Source: Channa striata (lineage: Eukaryota > Chordata > Actinopteri > Anabantiformes > Channidae). From it: a stretch of DNA of 64,000 nucleotides. How positions within the stretch are numbered: position 1 is the first letter of the stretch; every line of letters starts with the position of its first letter. Below the pieces are notes generated by a model. That model was not told where the DNA came from. It saw nothing but the letters and a program-made list of their open reading frames with translations, and searched no databases. The stretch lies in NCBI GenBank assembly GCA_033026295.1, contig CM065169.1, positions 9,468,462 through 9,532,461 on the forward strand, read 5' to 3'. Shown piece by piece: positions 11,225 to 24,660 of this stretch. The position numbers were made by a program, and so were the translations under genes.

Positions 11225-14200
11225 ATGGACCAGCCTAAGGAAGAAGATGAATATGGATACGACTTATTTCCAGAGAGAAACAAGGAGAAGTACAAGAAGG
11301 GATCAATCACTGAGAGCCTGTTCACTTTCAATCACAAATGTCAGGTCATGCTACAGTTCGCATTGGAAACTAGTGAGTATTCCAGCTGGCTAACGTCAAT
11401 GTAGCTGCTCACTCTTAACATGGAAATGTCACGTCAGTTATGACACAGTGGATCGCTTGTCTTAGAATATAGTTATTGTCATATGTCATATATGTGTGTT
11501 TGTGGGTTTCAGCCTCGCTGTCTAGCTTAGCAGCACGTTAGCCAGTGGAGCTAAAGGTGGTTTCTGTCAGTTGAATGCTAACTTGAGTTAGATGAGGATC
11601 TAACTGGTTTCTGTGCTGCTGCCAGGTCCATATGCCAAACTCCTCCTCAGTGCCATGAAGAGTTCAGGATGGTTAGTATCATTTTTATAATCCATCACAA
11701 CAAACATTCCTGCTAAAAAACTTTATGCTGTTTATGTGTGTGTGTTTTTTTACACAGAACACTACTACTAAGACATTGTAGAAGCACAGTCTTGACCTCA
11801 CTAGTGAATAAATCATTTATTATTTCCTTTTATCGTTTGTAGTCAATGTAGCTACTGTATCTGCAGCAAGTGCTTGTTACGATTGTAATATCCCCAACAT
11901 TTCTATGGCATTTAATACTTTTGGTTATTAAAGTTTGAGCCCACCTACTTGTTGCATATATTGATTAAATGGCATCAAACACACTTATCTTTCTCCTTTC
12001 AACGTAGTAAAGTGTTTAAAGAGAGACATTTCTCCTGTGAAGACTGTGATGGGACAGTCAGCGGGGGCTTTGATGCAGCTTCTTCTCAAGTAAGAACAAC
12101 AGGAGAGGCATTTGCAAGTTGTGCTTGTGGCGGTGATAATATCTCTGTATGTTTGCTTGCTTCCAGATTGTTTTGTGTCAGAACAACATCCACCAGCAAT
12201 CTCATATGAACAGAGTGGTCACACATGAGCTGATCCATGCCTATGATCACTGCCGGGCCCACGTGGACTGGTTCAGTAACTTCAGGCACCTAGCTTGTTC
12301 TGAGGTGAGTGAAAATGCATGTAATGCTGGCTGCATTGCCTGTGTACCCTGTCCCCAGTTTGACAACAAAATGTACCCAAAGTAAAAGAGCAGATTTCCC
12401 ACAATTCACCTTCCATGACTGTTGCAGCTTTCAGATATACAGCCAGTTGTCAAAGAACACATTGAGTGCACCTTGGAATTTATTCTGCAAGTCTCTGGAA
12501 CTCCATTGTAGAGATGAAGAGATTGTCCTGCATTTGGTGTTTTGATGATAGTGATGGAGAGAGCTAACACATCTGTCCAGAATCTCTCAAAGGGTTTCTG
12601 TTGTGTAGAGACCTAGGCCTGTATTTGCTAAACTTCACAGAGTAGAAAATCACTCCTAACTGGTCCAACTCTCAGCGTTATGCAACTTAGTCCTACTTAG
12701 TCGACTCAGAATTTCGGAAATTGCTGCCATATCCAACAAAATGTAAAAGACAAATCTATGCCCCAAAGCACCAATGAGGATGTTATAACAGCAATAGCAA
12801 TAAGGGTTGTAGGGGCGAGCTACATTATTCTTTTGTGGATAAATGATTCATATGCACACACACCTCAGGAATCATAACTGAAAGCAGAATTTTATTTTTA
12901 ATAATCTTGTTCAGTGTGTGATACAGAGAAAATAAGACTGTTGTGCTCAAATGCATATTTTCATGTACTCAAGTCACAAGGGAGAATTACACAGTAGCTT
13001 TCTAATAATTATAATATAATAATAGAATTATATGCATTAATTTTGCTTATTAGCAGAAACCTTTGGCTTGAAAAGTCACTGATTTCAGCATTTCAGTTTC
13101 CCACTGTAAAACTACAAACCTTAACTCTGAAAAACTACAAGCTTCTCTCCAGTCTATAATTTTGTGATGTTAAGCTCTTTCATAGGAGAAGTCCTATTCC
13201 TCGCGGAAAGGAAGAGTAGGGTGATTTTACTTTAATGTGGAAGTACTTTTAGTCCTAACTTAACTTGCAGAGCAACTCCTAGTGATTCTGAGACACTTGG
13301 TGTGGTAAATGCAGGCCTAGGTGACTGCAAAGGCCTAACCATATGAGTCGTTTTCATACTCTTTAAAACATTCAGTGATTTTATGAATGGGGGTACCGTC
13401 ATCTGGAAAGAGACCCTTTCCCATCATAGTAGAAATGTTTCATGGTGAGATTAAGGTGATCACTCAGAACAACTTCACACTATTAATTTGCAGTAACTCT
13501 TCTCTAAAGGAACAGATGGACCCAAAACGTGCCAGCATAAAGCTGCACACATCACAACAAAGCCACCAGATAAACCCTCACTAATTTCTGACCCTATTTA
13601 CTTATGACTTTCCCATAGATCTAAATGCACTTTAGGCACTTTTCCTAAAACACTAACCGGTTGAGCAGTTTTTGTGACTGATACTCCTGCCCCCTGTGTC
13701 CCTGCATTAAAACCTCTTTTCTAAGCCAGTTTTTCCTTTTCCTCTTCTTTATCCAAAACTGGTATTGACGGTGCCTGCTCAACATTTTAGTACATGCCAC
13801 TGAGCATTGCTGGATGTTTATTTCTCAATTGTACCAATCAGTATCTGCATTTTAAGTTTTGCTTTAACGTACCGTTTACTAAAAGATGCTTTTGTGTCAC
13901 TATTTCAGATTCGGGCAGCTAACCTCAGTGGAGATTGTTCATTTGGCAATGAAATTGCCAGATTCAATTTTGGCGTAAAGCAGCATCATCAGGTACCTGC
14001 TGTTGGATAAATGTAACCCTCAGTGTCAGTTCTCATCCCTATATCTTGAATCTAACATTTACGGTAACATGCTATGTTTCTTTGGTCAGGAATGCGTCCG
14101 AGCCCGTGCAATACGCTCCATCCTGGCCGTGCGGAAAATTAACCGCGAGGAGGCAGAGAAAATAGTCAGCGAGGTCTTTGACACATGTTTTAACGACCAT

Positions 14201-14293
14201 GCGCCCTTTGGACGAATCCCACACAGCAAGAAAGACGCCAAGTTTGCCTACAGGGAGTATAAGAACAGAGATCAGTATTATGCAAACCTTTAG
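11225..14293 (+). CDS. atp23: ATP23 mitochondrial inner-membrane metalloprotease
   Basis: Six exons: 11225-11372, 11626-11671, 12008-12089, 12167-12304, 13909-13992, 14090-14293. They total 702 nt (233 residues; human ATP23/XRCC6BP1 is about 246). The zinc-protease signature HELIHAYDHC lies at residues 112-121, where the two His bind zinc and the Glu is catalytic. It is preceded by the family's cysteine-rich stretch (FSCEDCDGTVSGGFDAASSQ) and followed by SGDCSFGNEIARFNFG and many conserved Cys, which fits an oxidised intermembrane-space protein. The C-terminus is ECVRARAIRSILAVRKINRE through YYANL. Yeast Atp23 processes the Atp6 precursor and helps assemble the F0 part of ATP synthase; the vertebrate gene was first named for binding Ku70. 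The start ATG is in CACCATGG context and no earlier in-frame ATG is evident. Intron 4 (1.6 kb) holds a MITE-like element. Confidence 0.96.
12611..13322. mobile_element. MITE-like element with terminal inverted repeats in atp23 intron 4
   Basis: The left end (12611-12626, acctaggcctgtattt) and right end (13307-13322) are inverted copies with one mismatch. Weaker inverted similarity continues inward (ATCACTCCTAACT against AATCACTAGGAGTT on the opposite strand). The element is about 710 bp with no long open frame, so it is non-autonomous. The GGCCTGTATT-type end recalls fish Harbinger/PIF-like MITEs; the exact target-site duplication is ambiguous because the flank and repeat together form CCTAGG at both ends. 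Confidence 0.65.
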
Positions 14294-14620
14294 TGTCGTC
14301 ACACTCTCATTTAACTCCCAAGGGTGCTATGAATGATGCTGACAAGAGCTTGGCAGCATGAGGGCATGGGTCAGCGTAAAAAACCTCAGCAGAACGACTG
14401 TGTCCAATCATATCGCTTCAGAAGGGATTTTCAGAGAATAGCTCGTCCTTGGATGATAAAGGCAAATGAAGGAGAAACAGTACATTTCATTACCTTTTGG
14501 ACACTAAATCCTTAAAAGGGGATTTTAAGGACTGTGGTTTCTCTGGAAGGAAAGTATTGAATGAGGTACCAATGAATTTTGTGATTTTGTTTTTAGGTGA
14601 TCAATGGGTGCTTCTAAGGA

Positions 14621-14626
14621 AATAAA
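14621..14626 (+). terminator. atp23: Polyadenylation signal of atp23
   Basis: AATAAA lies about 330 bases after the atp23 stop codon. A T/TG-rich stretch follows (TTTTCCTTTTCG, then GCTTGCTGTG), as expected downstream of a cleavage site. Confidence 0.65.
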
Positions 14627-14649
14627 AGTTTTCCTTTTCGTCCATCAGT

Positions 14650-17600
14650 GCTTGCTGTGAATGTCCTTTTAATGACTATGAATTCTGACGTCTTGACTCT
14701 TCATCTTGTTGCCACATTGACTTCCACTAAGTTCCTGTACATAGAGCTTATTGTGCTTAAATTAAACAGAGTCAATTGTATTTTAATTAAAGTGTGATTC
14801 CTCTCAGATAGTGTGAGTTTTATGCCTTTGTTGTTTTTACACCTTAAACTAGCTCTTAAAGTTTTTTTTCCGACAAGAGGAGACAGATGTGTTTGACTTT
14901 GGCAAAAAAAAAAAAAATCTCACTAGCTAAAAAAGGACAAGTTGGAGCAAGTAAGATTATAACACATTTACGTCTAATCCTAAAAAAGGAATTTTTAAAT
15001 TAACATGAGGGAGAAGTGAGTAAAGTTGTTCCAGAACAACACAGTTGGCTTTGTTCACATCTGTGCCACCAATATAAAATGTCATTGCTGACATCTTTAT
15101 TAGCATTTTAAGAGTCTTGTTACCCTCCGCAGAGATTAATCAGGGAAAAAGTTATAAGGGAGCCTCATAATCCCCTCTTCCTCCTTCACCTCCTCCTCCG
15201 CTGCTTATCTCAAAGACAACACCCTCTGCATTACAATCACAAAGTCACTTGGCATGTCTGCAGTTGGAGTGTAATATGCCACTTGTCCCAGTGCTCTCGA
15301 CTTAGAAAATATTTCAGAAACACAAAGTTGAGTGTGAGCTCAAACAACAAGCCAAGTGGGTGGGATGGGATGAGCAAAGAAGATTAGGTTAATTTTAGAA
15401 GCTTAACAGAGAAAATGATGAAAACAGCTTCAAGCCAGTGGGATTAATGTGAGACAAACACAAGAAGACAAACCCAGAAATGCTATTTGGATTTGTGCAA
15501 TGTCACCCCACACCCGAGCAGGCTAAAATAATAATGCAAAACAATAGAATTACTGCTGCAATTGTGCACATATCAAATGATAGCTACTAAATTTATTGGT
15601 TACAATTGTAAGTTTGTTTTCTCCATGCCGTCATGTTGACTTCAGGACTGTAGCCGGGATTTACAGCATATCGAGATGGTGCCATTGCAAACCCAGTTAC
15701 ACATTTGGGTGTCATAAATACTTTCAGTCAATAAATATGGAAATCGGCCGTTAAAATAAGCACCCTTTTAAAATATAAGATAGATTAAAAGTTGCAAAAA
15801 CTTACAGAGGACATGACCTCAGTGTCCTCTATATCTGTGACTTCTAGCAATATAAAGAAGTATTTATATGAGATACTCAAAGGTGAAATTAAATGCATTA
15901 AATCCTACCAGACTTTAAAGATGCTGGTGGATATGTTGCTTATTTAAACACAGAACAAAATTAGCTTGTTTCAGTACATTTAGTAATTATAAAAACTCTA
16001 AAAAATAATACCTATCTCCGTTAAATGATCAATATTCACCAGCTAGCTCCTGTTATGGACCTTTTTATTTTAACTGCAAATTACAATACAACCAAAACAA
16101 TGAGCTAAAATAGGCTTAAACAAGCTGAAAGAGCATAGCGGGTCTGCACAGTTGCAATATAATTTTGTGCAGATTCTTCACTTGACTTCATGTTTCACAC
16201 AGTAATTTAATCAGTTGTTAATACAAACATGTTGGCTTAAAATATAATAAAAATTCTCTTGTAGTCTTATTGTTGAGATTCTTGTCACACAAATAACATA
16301 CATTTGCGTGCACTCCATCAAAAATATTGTTCTACTGGACTGCTATACTTGCTCTGCAACATTAATTTCTCAATATTGCCGACCAACTCAGTGAGGCGTT
16401 GTGGTCATTTTATAAAGCAGAAATAACTGTGTCCTACATGTCTCATCTGTGGCTGACGTGCTGTCTCAGTCCACTAGATGGCAGTTTTGACCTATCACCC
16501 AGAGTCCTGAGTCTCCAGTCCAAGTCATATTCAAAAAGAAAGAGCTGTTACTGTTTCAGTAATACGTATAACTGAATTCATTTCACCGAGTCGTCTTCCA
16601 GGTGAACGTTGGGCCTTGTATGAGCAAAGACAGAGTTCACTAATCAAGTTTCTGCCGAGAAGAGTGATGACTTTCATTATTCCATCCTTTTAAACAAGCA
16701 GCACCCACTGTGATCTAATTTGGATGCTGCAGCAACACTGAAATCCACTAATCAGCTATAGGACAACACATTAACCCCAAGCTCGCTAATGAACTTGCAG
16801 CAGTTCATCTCATTAATTAGAATAATGCCAGATTTAGTTGTAACACGGAGAGTCGGTAAAGAGCGAGAACACCCACTTGTCTTTGTAAAGTTTTAAGGCA
16901 GCTTGTCCTCATAGGGGTGGACTTGAGAATGAAAGAACGCTGAATTATTAAGCTGTGAGTTTGTTGTATGAATTCCGGTGCCATAAACTTTTTTTACATG
17001 GATTATTTTTGAAAAAAGTGTGATTTTCTTCTCAAGGTTGGTTGTCTTTGAAATAACTGAGAGAAAGTGATGTGGGGAAAGCTAGATGACACGAAAACCT
17101 TTGGCCAAGAAGGTCATTTTCCTGTCCCGTCTTCTAACACTCTAGGGACAAACCTGAACAAAGAAAACATATTGAGTCTAGTTGGCTGTTCTTTAGCCGG
17201 AGGAGAATATTATATTCAGCTGATTGAGGACAAGAGTGCTAAAGACAGTCCCCAAGGACCTTGTTTTATCAGCTGACATGAAATCTGGGCACAGATATAA
17301 GGATATACATACCCAGGATAGAGAGGAAGTGTAAGAAAAACTTGAATTCAATTATATTATTAATTATTCAATTATCTACAATATAGAATTTTGTAGCAGT
17401 TGCAACCTGGTAGATTCTCCTTGTCCCCTCCAACTGTTTATTGCTATTTGTGTTTATAACTAATAATTGATAGGTTGACATTTATGAACAAAGACATTAA
17501 ACACATTATTATTGTTATTATTATTAACTATAATATACTATATTAATATATTCTCTACCTATTATTTCTATTTTTATGAAAGAATTACACTTTATCGAAG

Positions 17601-20220
17601 GGCTGGGCCACTGATAGATGCTAGCTTACCATAAAGAGGGGAAAAGGGAGAAATCAATATAGTGACTTTTATTTAAAACATGAAACAACATGATACAATA
17701 AACAACATGTTTCTCTTCATCTTTATTACTTAAATCCAGTTCTGACCAGTGAGAATCCCTTACTAACCCTTCCAAGTATCAAAGTATGAGTTGCACTTCA
17801 TTAAATACCTTATGGAAGAAGTTTGGGGAGTAGGAGGCCATTCATTTGGTTGTTAACAGGCAACACTGACAGTGGAAGAAGAAAAAGTTGAAATCATTAT
17901 AACTCACAGCACAAATCCTCTGGAGGTGAAAAGTATAACCTGACAATTAACTTCCTCAGCAAGGAAGCACAGTTTGAGACCACTGTGAGAGTCGGGTAGG
18001 GGTGAGGGTGGGTGGTGGGGGGCATGTGAATCAATTAATTATGTGTGCAAGTTAAGGATTAATTAAGAGGGTGTTTAAAGTTGGCAGATGTCAGCTTTGT
18101 ATTCAGTCATATTATACTACAATTGTATTTAATTTAAAACTCTTCTGCTTGACTCTCATATGGGATATAAATAATAACCTGGAATGACATAGGATCTGTG
18201 TCTGTGCCACTCGGATGGCTTTGGTTTATGTCAGTCATTATATGGTACATAGGTTAGCAGGTTGTCTGGCTTTGCACACGACACCGGACACATATACTAT
18301 GTATTAAATTGAGTATAGAGATACACGAGCGGCATTCTGCCTCATTTGTCTTCATAAATGCTTCACATGCCACCTTTGCCTCATTTGGAGGCTGGTAGGC
18401 CTCCGTGTCATGACAATCTGAGCAACGTGTTGCCATGGAAGGCTCTGTAAGACTTACGATGGATTTTTTTAGACACATGATACTCCAGGAAGTCTGTGAT
18501 TTGAAAAAGGAAGAAGTAAAACCTGTATGAGTAACTGACTGGGCCACGTAATGAAGAGCTGTGTTCTGCTTATACGTGATATGCTTGTGGATTTGTTTTT
18601 TTTTTTTTGTTATAGTATGTAATTAGGAGTCAAAGCCTGCAAACAATCCTGGCAGCTGACGGATTTGTTATGCGTGGCTGTCATGTTTTCAGTCATTACG
18701 GCCGAAAGAAAAGGATGGAGGTGGTGAATTTCCTAAGTGCCATTTTCCTTTTCCCACGTTCTCCCGCAGACAACAGTTAGTCTGGGGATTTGGGGCACAT
18801 TGAACAAGGTTTATTAGGAATAAAAGGACTGGAGATTATATCAGGAAATCCCTGTGGAACTCTCTCACACACGCACAGAAACATGCAAACCCGTACGAAA
18901 ACAGTCAAAAGAGAATTAAGTACAGGTTTTACTGGACAGTCCGACAGCAAAAACACTAAACCTAAGTATATGTCGAGAATCAGGTAATGTGAAGACGCAC
19001 TTTATTAGATTCATAGATTAAACTATAAAGTTGCTATAACACAGCACCTCTCCATTATTTCTGCAAACTTCTACAACGTGCCATTTAATCTGCCACAGAT
19101 GAGAGGATTTCATGTAAATTAGCAGACTGTTAACATTCACGGCAGAAATGTAGACGACTTCCACAGCAGTAATTAGCTCATGCTGGCATTTGAATCTTCA
19201 TTCTGCTAATGATATGCGTGGTATTAATTAGGCCTAAGTGATTAACATAACAACCGTTGGACAATGTCCGCGGGTAAGAGCAAGGCTGTTTTTATTTCTA
19301 TTAACTCTTCCTAGAGCCACGTGCTCATTAATAGGTCCTAACAGAGCTCTGCTAACCTTGACAATATTGTGAGTCATGTATTTGTTAAAAGTTATTTGAT
19401 GAAGTCTGTAGACTGAACCGAAAGCTCAGGAATATGTCACACAAGTAAGGAGACGACAGAAAAAAAGAGGAATAAAACTGAAATAAAGAAGAAAACAAAA
19501 GGAACGCAGTATTAAACTGAGCGGAGCACAAATCAGAATTAATGGATCTGGTTTGATCCACTGGGGAGGGAAACTGAATGTTTGTCAGATTAGTGTAGCG
19601 TTTTGCATGGATGAGCATGGATCTAAACCAATACTGCAGCCAGAAGCTAATCAAAAAAAAGTCTTGAAGATCAATATATTGTTCTGTGTGCTAGAAAAAA
19701 AGAACCAAAAAGGCAAAATTCATCTGTAACTAATGGTCCAAGAGGTCAGAAAACTGGTCTGGAGACTGGGTTTGGGTTTCTGATAACACTGAAATGGCTC
19801 CTGCCTTTAGATTCTTTGTCAATTGAAACTCCAAGGACATCGGCGGATCACCTCGTTCTACTATTTGCCCCATTTGTGAGATGTGGCTGGGCTTCTTCGA
19901 ACCAAGTGGGATTTCCAACTCATTCAAGGGAGGAGCAGGAGATTGCCTGAAGGGTGGACTCCCCCTCTCTGGTGAGCCAATTTGGTTTGACCTCTCGTCT
20001 CGTCTCCTCCGTCGCAAGTCCAGATAACTGTCCTCCAATCTGGGGGCTTTGTCACGGATGTGTGGTTGAGCTCAGGCAGCGGCAGAGCAGCTGAACCTGA
20101 ACATCTACAACCAGAGGGATTACTGTCTTCACCGAGGACCCGTGTGAGGGGAGGATTGATGCCTTTTCTGCTGACATTTGCCAGTCTCTAACATAACAGA
20201 TACGAACTGGGGCATTAAAA
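14650..20220. other. Gene-poor intergenic DNA with candidate conserved non-coding blocks
   Basis: I see no exon chain of any recognisable protein. Several stretches look more structured than their surroundings: 15120-15290, 16660-16860 and 19080-19380. They carry repeated homeodomain-type TAATTA/ATTAAT cores (for example 16813-16819 and near 19170 and 19223), which is typical of developmental enhancers. A TTA microsatellite lies at about 17505-17530. An open frame at 19730-20038 (-) has no ATG at its start and no recognised domain. Confidence 0.35.
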
Positions 20221-20221
20221 G

Positions 20222-20330
20222 TGGCTAGCGGCTAGTGGCAGGCCTGCTGTCCTGTAACTGAAATGTCAAGGGTTTGATCCTTGAAACAGCCAGGTTGTCC
20301 TTGAACAACTTGCACGCAAAAAGGCGACTA
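20222..20330 (+). repeat. tRNA-derived SINE-like fragment
   Basis: TGGCTAGCGG at 20222 resembles a Pol III A box, and GGTTTGATCC at 20271-20280 resembles a B box. They are 49 bases apart, with a tRNA-like middle (CTGTAACTGAAATGTCAAGG). This is the layout of a tRNA-derived SINE head. No target-site duplication or family-specific tail could be fixed by eye, so the right end is approximate. Confidence 0.4.
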
Positions 20331-21424
20331 CAATTACAGCTGCAACTGGTTTTCTTTGGTCAGAACCGGTTTCACTTTGCTCTTGTTTTTGCGACTTGGA
20401 AACAAAGGTCACAGGAAACACGAGGTGTTACTTCTACAGCACTGATGTTTGATGGCAGTAGAGCCAAAAAGTTTGGGATTTTAAACAAATTTAAATTGTG
20501 TGTTATGATGTTGCAACTGATCATCAAAGGAGAACTTTAAATTCTCACAAAAAAAAAACACACGTCTTGAACCTTTGCAGCATTCTGTCTAATTATCCTC
20601 ACTCCGAGTTAACCTGTGCCAGCTGCACCTCAGCATGGGGTTCATTATTCAGGAGGGCGAGAATGGGACTGACCCTGTGTCTTCACTGCACATCACACTC
20701 ATTAGTCACTGCTGGATGAGGCAAGACGAGCCTCCATCCAGCTTTTAACGCTGCACCCGATGCTATTGATCAGGCACTTTCGCTCGGGCTGAGCCGGTCG
20801 GCAGTTAGAGCAAACAACCCGCTACGAGAACAGGACCTTTACACACAGTGAAGTAGAAGAAAAACACTGTTCACTTCAAATGAACTTTGATGACTTGAAT
20901 TAAGACAACAATAAGAAGTGACAGTGGTGGTTAACATGTGGAAATGATTCCTTCCATTCTAAGATGAAGCTCAGAGACGTGACAAAATAGAAACTGCTAA
21001 TCAAAACCGAGCAATATTCTGTGGCTTCAAAGACAAGTTGTACACCTGATTAGTTTAAATGCATCGTTAAATTCTATTTCAACTCCTATCACCCTACGTT
21101 TGATTTCATTAGAAATTCATTAATTATAAAAAGAAAAACATATTTAGGGGATGTTTTATTCAGATTCTTTTGGTCAGTAAGAGTTAAAGCTCATTGTACA
21201 GATGTGGAAAACATGGACATGTACAAAGTACAGTAAATGAAGCAATGAAAAGTAATTATTTGCTCAAGTAAGTTTGTGGTACTTCATACTTTATATTTCA
21301 TGGCAGTTCATAGGAAACACATTTCTTTATTGCACCACAAAGTAGCTCAACACATAATACATATTATTAATATTTCATTGTTTTATAATCTTTTGAAATA
21401 CAACATGTTAAGCTTAAACTAGTG

Positions 21425-21464
21425 AAAACATTCTGACTTTACATGATTAAAGTCAGAATGTTTT
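21425..21464. repeat. Perfect 17-bp hairpin with 6-base loop
   Basis: The arms AAAACATTCTGACTTTA (21425-21441) and TAAAGTCAGAATGTTTT (21448-21464) are exact reverse complements around CATGAT. Pairing does not continue outward, so it is too short for a standard microRNA precursor. Fish genomes hold many repeats built on TCAGAATTCTGAC-type units, and this may be a relic of one. Confidence 0.85.
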
Positions 21465-24400
21465 GGACTGTTTTAGGGTGAATCAACTGTAGTTTTGCAT
21501 TTTGCCAACTGAATTGAAACCAAAGAGAACCTGGCTTCTTGCACTATTTCACCTGCTTGGGTGTAGCGGGCTCTGAATACGGATCTTCCCTTCTCTGAAT
21601 CTCGACTGGATTTGCACGTGGAACCACTAGAGGTCACTCTGATGCTGCTTCCTGTCTCACACGAGAAGCCTTTTTGGTAACACTCTGCACTGGCCTCAAT
21701 CCAGTTGATTACCCTGTAAATTAACTAATGAACGCACAATAGAATCTTAATGCAAATACAAATCAAATTCTGTATTTACATACTTCAGGGGAGGGGAGGT
21801 GTGGCGCTGCAATAGAATTAGACAGTGCGGACGCTCAGACTTGTTGTCTTTTGAAATCCCTGCACTAAGTTAACAAACTGCACACTTAAGACTGAAGCTG
21901 CAGTCGGAGAAAAGCCATTCCTTTAATGTGAGTTTAAGCGACTCATCTCACAGTTCATTAGTTAAGAAAACACCGTTGATTGGCTTTGCCCCACAGGCCA
22001 CGGTGACCTTCCTCAAGTTGTCTCCAGCAGCAGGAAATCTTAGTCTGTTAGATTCAAGGTGTTTTTGCTAATAAACCCGTACACTGGCCGCACCGCTGAG
22101 TACGGGACACATCTCACTTTTTTCCGCAACCCTGCCTCCCAATCCCCCCCAAATCCCGTCACTGCCCCCCTCTACCCCACCCCCACATCTCCAGAAACCA
22201 CTTCTGACGGAAAATGCAGCTGTTTGCAAGTTTGCTCGCTGAGAGAGCATGGAAACGGCTTGTAAGGCACGCTCCGACAGTACTGCAGGCCTGCTGGCAG
22301 ACTAACACAAGGGCACAGAGCTGTGGTTTCACATGGTTCAACATGCTGCATGAGTCACTGACTAGAAACATGTCTCTCCCATGCAGCATGGTGAGGCTCG
22401 CTGACTTACACTGCGGTGGGCGAGAGCCAAAGACAACAAGCCAGAAGCTGCATAATAACATATGTGAATAATGCCCAGCAGAAAATGCTTGTTAAATCCA
22501 TGTGGATACTAAAAAATCTGTCACAAGGGATAAAACGCGACACAGTCGTAGTTTATTTGGTGTTTCAAGCCGTGCGCTATTAACCATGGAAGGTGGACCC
22601 GGGAATGACATCACACCTGAGTGCAGCCAGGTTGGCCGTTGTTAGTAATAAGAGTTTCCAACAATGCATTAAGGTGTGTTTTCCACATGCAAATGCTGTA
22701 GCAATGAGTCCACGACTGTTTTAATGAAACACAAATAAGACAGAAATGCTAATAAATTGTGTATTATTGCAGCTTTCACGCTTGTTATATCACAGAGCAG
22801 CCATCTTGGATTCTGAGGTCAGGGTTGGTGAGGTTCCTAAAACTTTTCAAGTCAGAAATACAACATTACAGTTCAAATATTCTAATGGGAACTCTGAATT
22901 TCTGCCTTCCCAGTAACAATTGAAAGCAACATTATTCTATCAGTGCACGGAAGCTTTTTCCTCTCACACAGGAGGCGATTTACATTTTCACACATTACAC
23001 ATTTCAAGTTTTCTGGAGGCAGAATAACTTTGTTACAACGCCAACACTGAAGGTTGAGGCTCTTTTAGTGACTACCAGGGTTACAGTTAGTGGTTGTGAT
23101 GAAATGATTGAGATCAAATTGTAAAAAATATTTTCTTGAGCTATGCAAACTCTTCAAATGACTATCGCAATTATAACCACTATTAGTCTGACTTAAAATG
23201 GAAGCTGCAAACACACATTCATCACACAGCACTTGCAGTAAGTGCACATTGGTCTTGACTCAGCAGGTGGACTTACACACAGCAGCAAATGAACGTTGCT
23301 CTGCTGTGTATATTATTTGCGAACACATTCAGCAGCATTATGCATTAACTGTGGCTGAAAACCGTTTCATTATGGTTCGCTCGGTGAAGCCAGTACATCC
23401 CCACTAAAACTTTCCACTCTGTCATCGAAACTGGGAAAATGATTGTTGTGTTTTTATTTGTGGACTGTGATGTTCTATGAAGACATGTTATCCTGATGTC
23501 AGGACCCATTTTGCAAATTCAGGAAGGCGAGAGAACTCAAACTCACCCACTCGTGTGTTTCTTTATCTCGTAAGAACAATAGAGCGAGTGGCTGTCACTC
23601 TGCTTTTCCCCTGAAAATTATGGTTTTTAATATCCCACTTTTCCTCTTTCAGGCGTTTAGCTCTCAGCTATTTTGCGGGTGTCAAAACGATCACTGCGGC
23701 CATGACGAGGTGATAAAAATCAGGTGTTGCTGTATGATTTATGCGGTGTGCGCCACATATGTGCTGCTTTCATGCTGGTAATTACAACACTTTCAAAAGA
23801 TGTGGAATTTGCCTTTTGAAGTATGTTCGCTTGCAAGGACTTTGAAGAACTCAGCGAAGGACCATCTGGAACTAAAAAGAAAGTCGCTGGTGGGAAAAAA
23901 GAAACGGGGGAAAAAATTGTTTCTGTTATGCTAATGTCTGAAAATGGAATGTAGACTGCAGCAATTTTTTTTTTTTTTTTTTGGCGCGCCAAGAGTTTCA
24001 ATGAACTCAGTGAATGTGGCTGGATGATGTGTTTACTGCGTGAGAGTGAAGTGTGCCTGCTATAAAATACCCACTAATTCTAATGTACTGCATGTTTTGA
24101 CAGCATTTTGTGTGATGAACTTCAACAAGCAATTTTTCTCATTCTATAAAAAGCACGCACGTTTTATTTGCTAACATTAATTTTTCAGTCAATCACATAA
24201 ATGTCCTTTAGTGTTTGATCTGATCAGGTCTGTACTGTGCCTGAGTATCTTCAGCCCTAACGTCGCTTTGTTTGACTGTGTTTGAAGATATGGGTTTGCT
24301 TGGACTCGGTCTCTGCTCTCATACCTACCGTATGATGAATATGATGACGTAAACATGTTTGGGCACCGTACAATGAAACTGTGCCTAGTGTCAGTATGAT

Positions 24401-24634
24401 AAAAATCACTTTGATTATATGCACTAACCAGTCCATTACTATATGTAACATGACGGGCTGTGTTTACCCTCAACTTTAAAAACTGTTTTAGCATCTTTAA
24501 GCTTGTTGTTTTGATTTTACAGTCCACTACATTATATTTTTCTTTATCATTTCTTTTATTAGATAATAAATAATGTCGTATTATTTAGTGGGTTTGAACA
24601 GTTCCTATTCACAGAACATTTATAGCTCGGAATA

Positions 24635-24660
24635 GTCCCTCCAGGGAGGCCTGGAGGGAC
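24635..24660. repeat. GC-rich 10-bp perfect hairpin
   Basis: GTCCCTCCAG (24635-24644) and CTGGAGGGAC (24651-24660) pair exactly around a six-base loop. Outside them CTCGG (24626-24630) can pair with CCGAG (24660-24664) across a four-base bulge. It stands out in AT-rich surroundings. The role is unknown. Confidence 0.75.

Noticed and set aside
19730..20038. 102-codon minus-strand frame rich in Arg and Pro
   Set aside because: The apparent start is TTG. Composition is mildly protein-like, but no domain or partner exon was found and the phase does not fit the candidate exon at 28158-28394. Possibly an old mobile-element fragment.
23965..23982. T18 run followed by GGCGCGCC
   Set aside because: It could suggest a retroposon tail, but no target-site duplication or upstream body was found; treated as a homopolymer.
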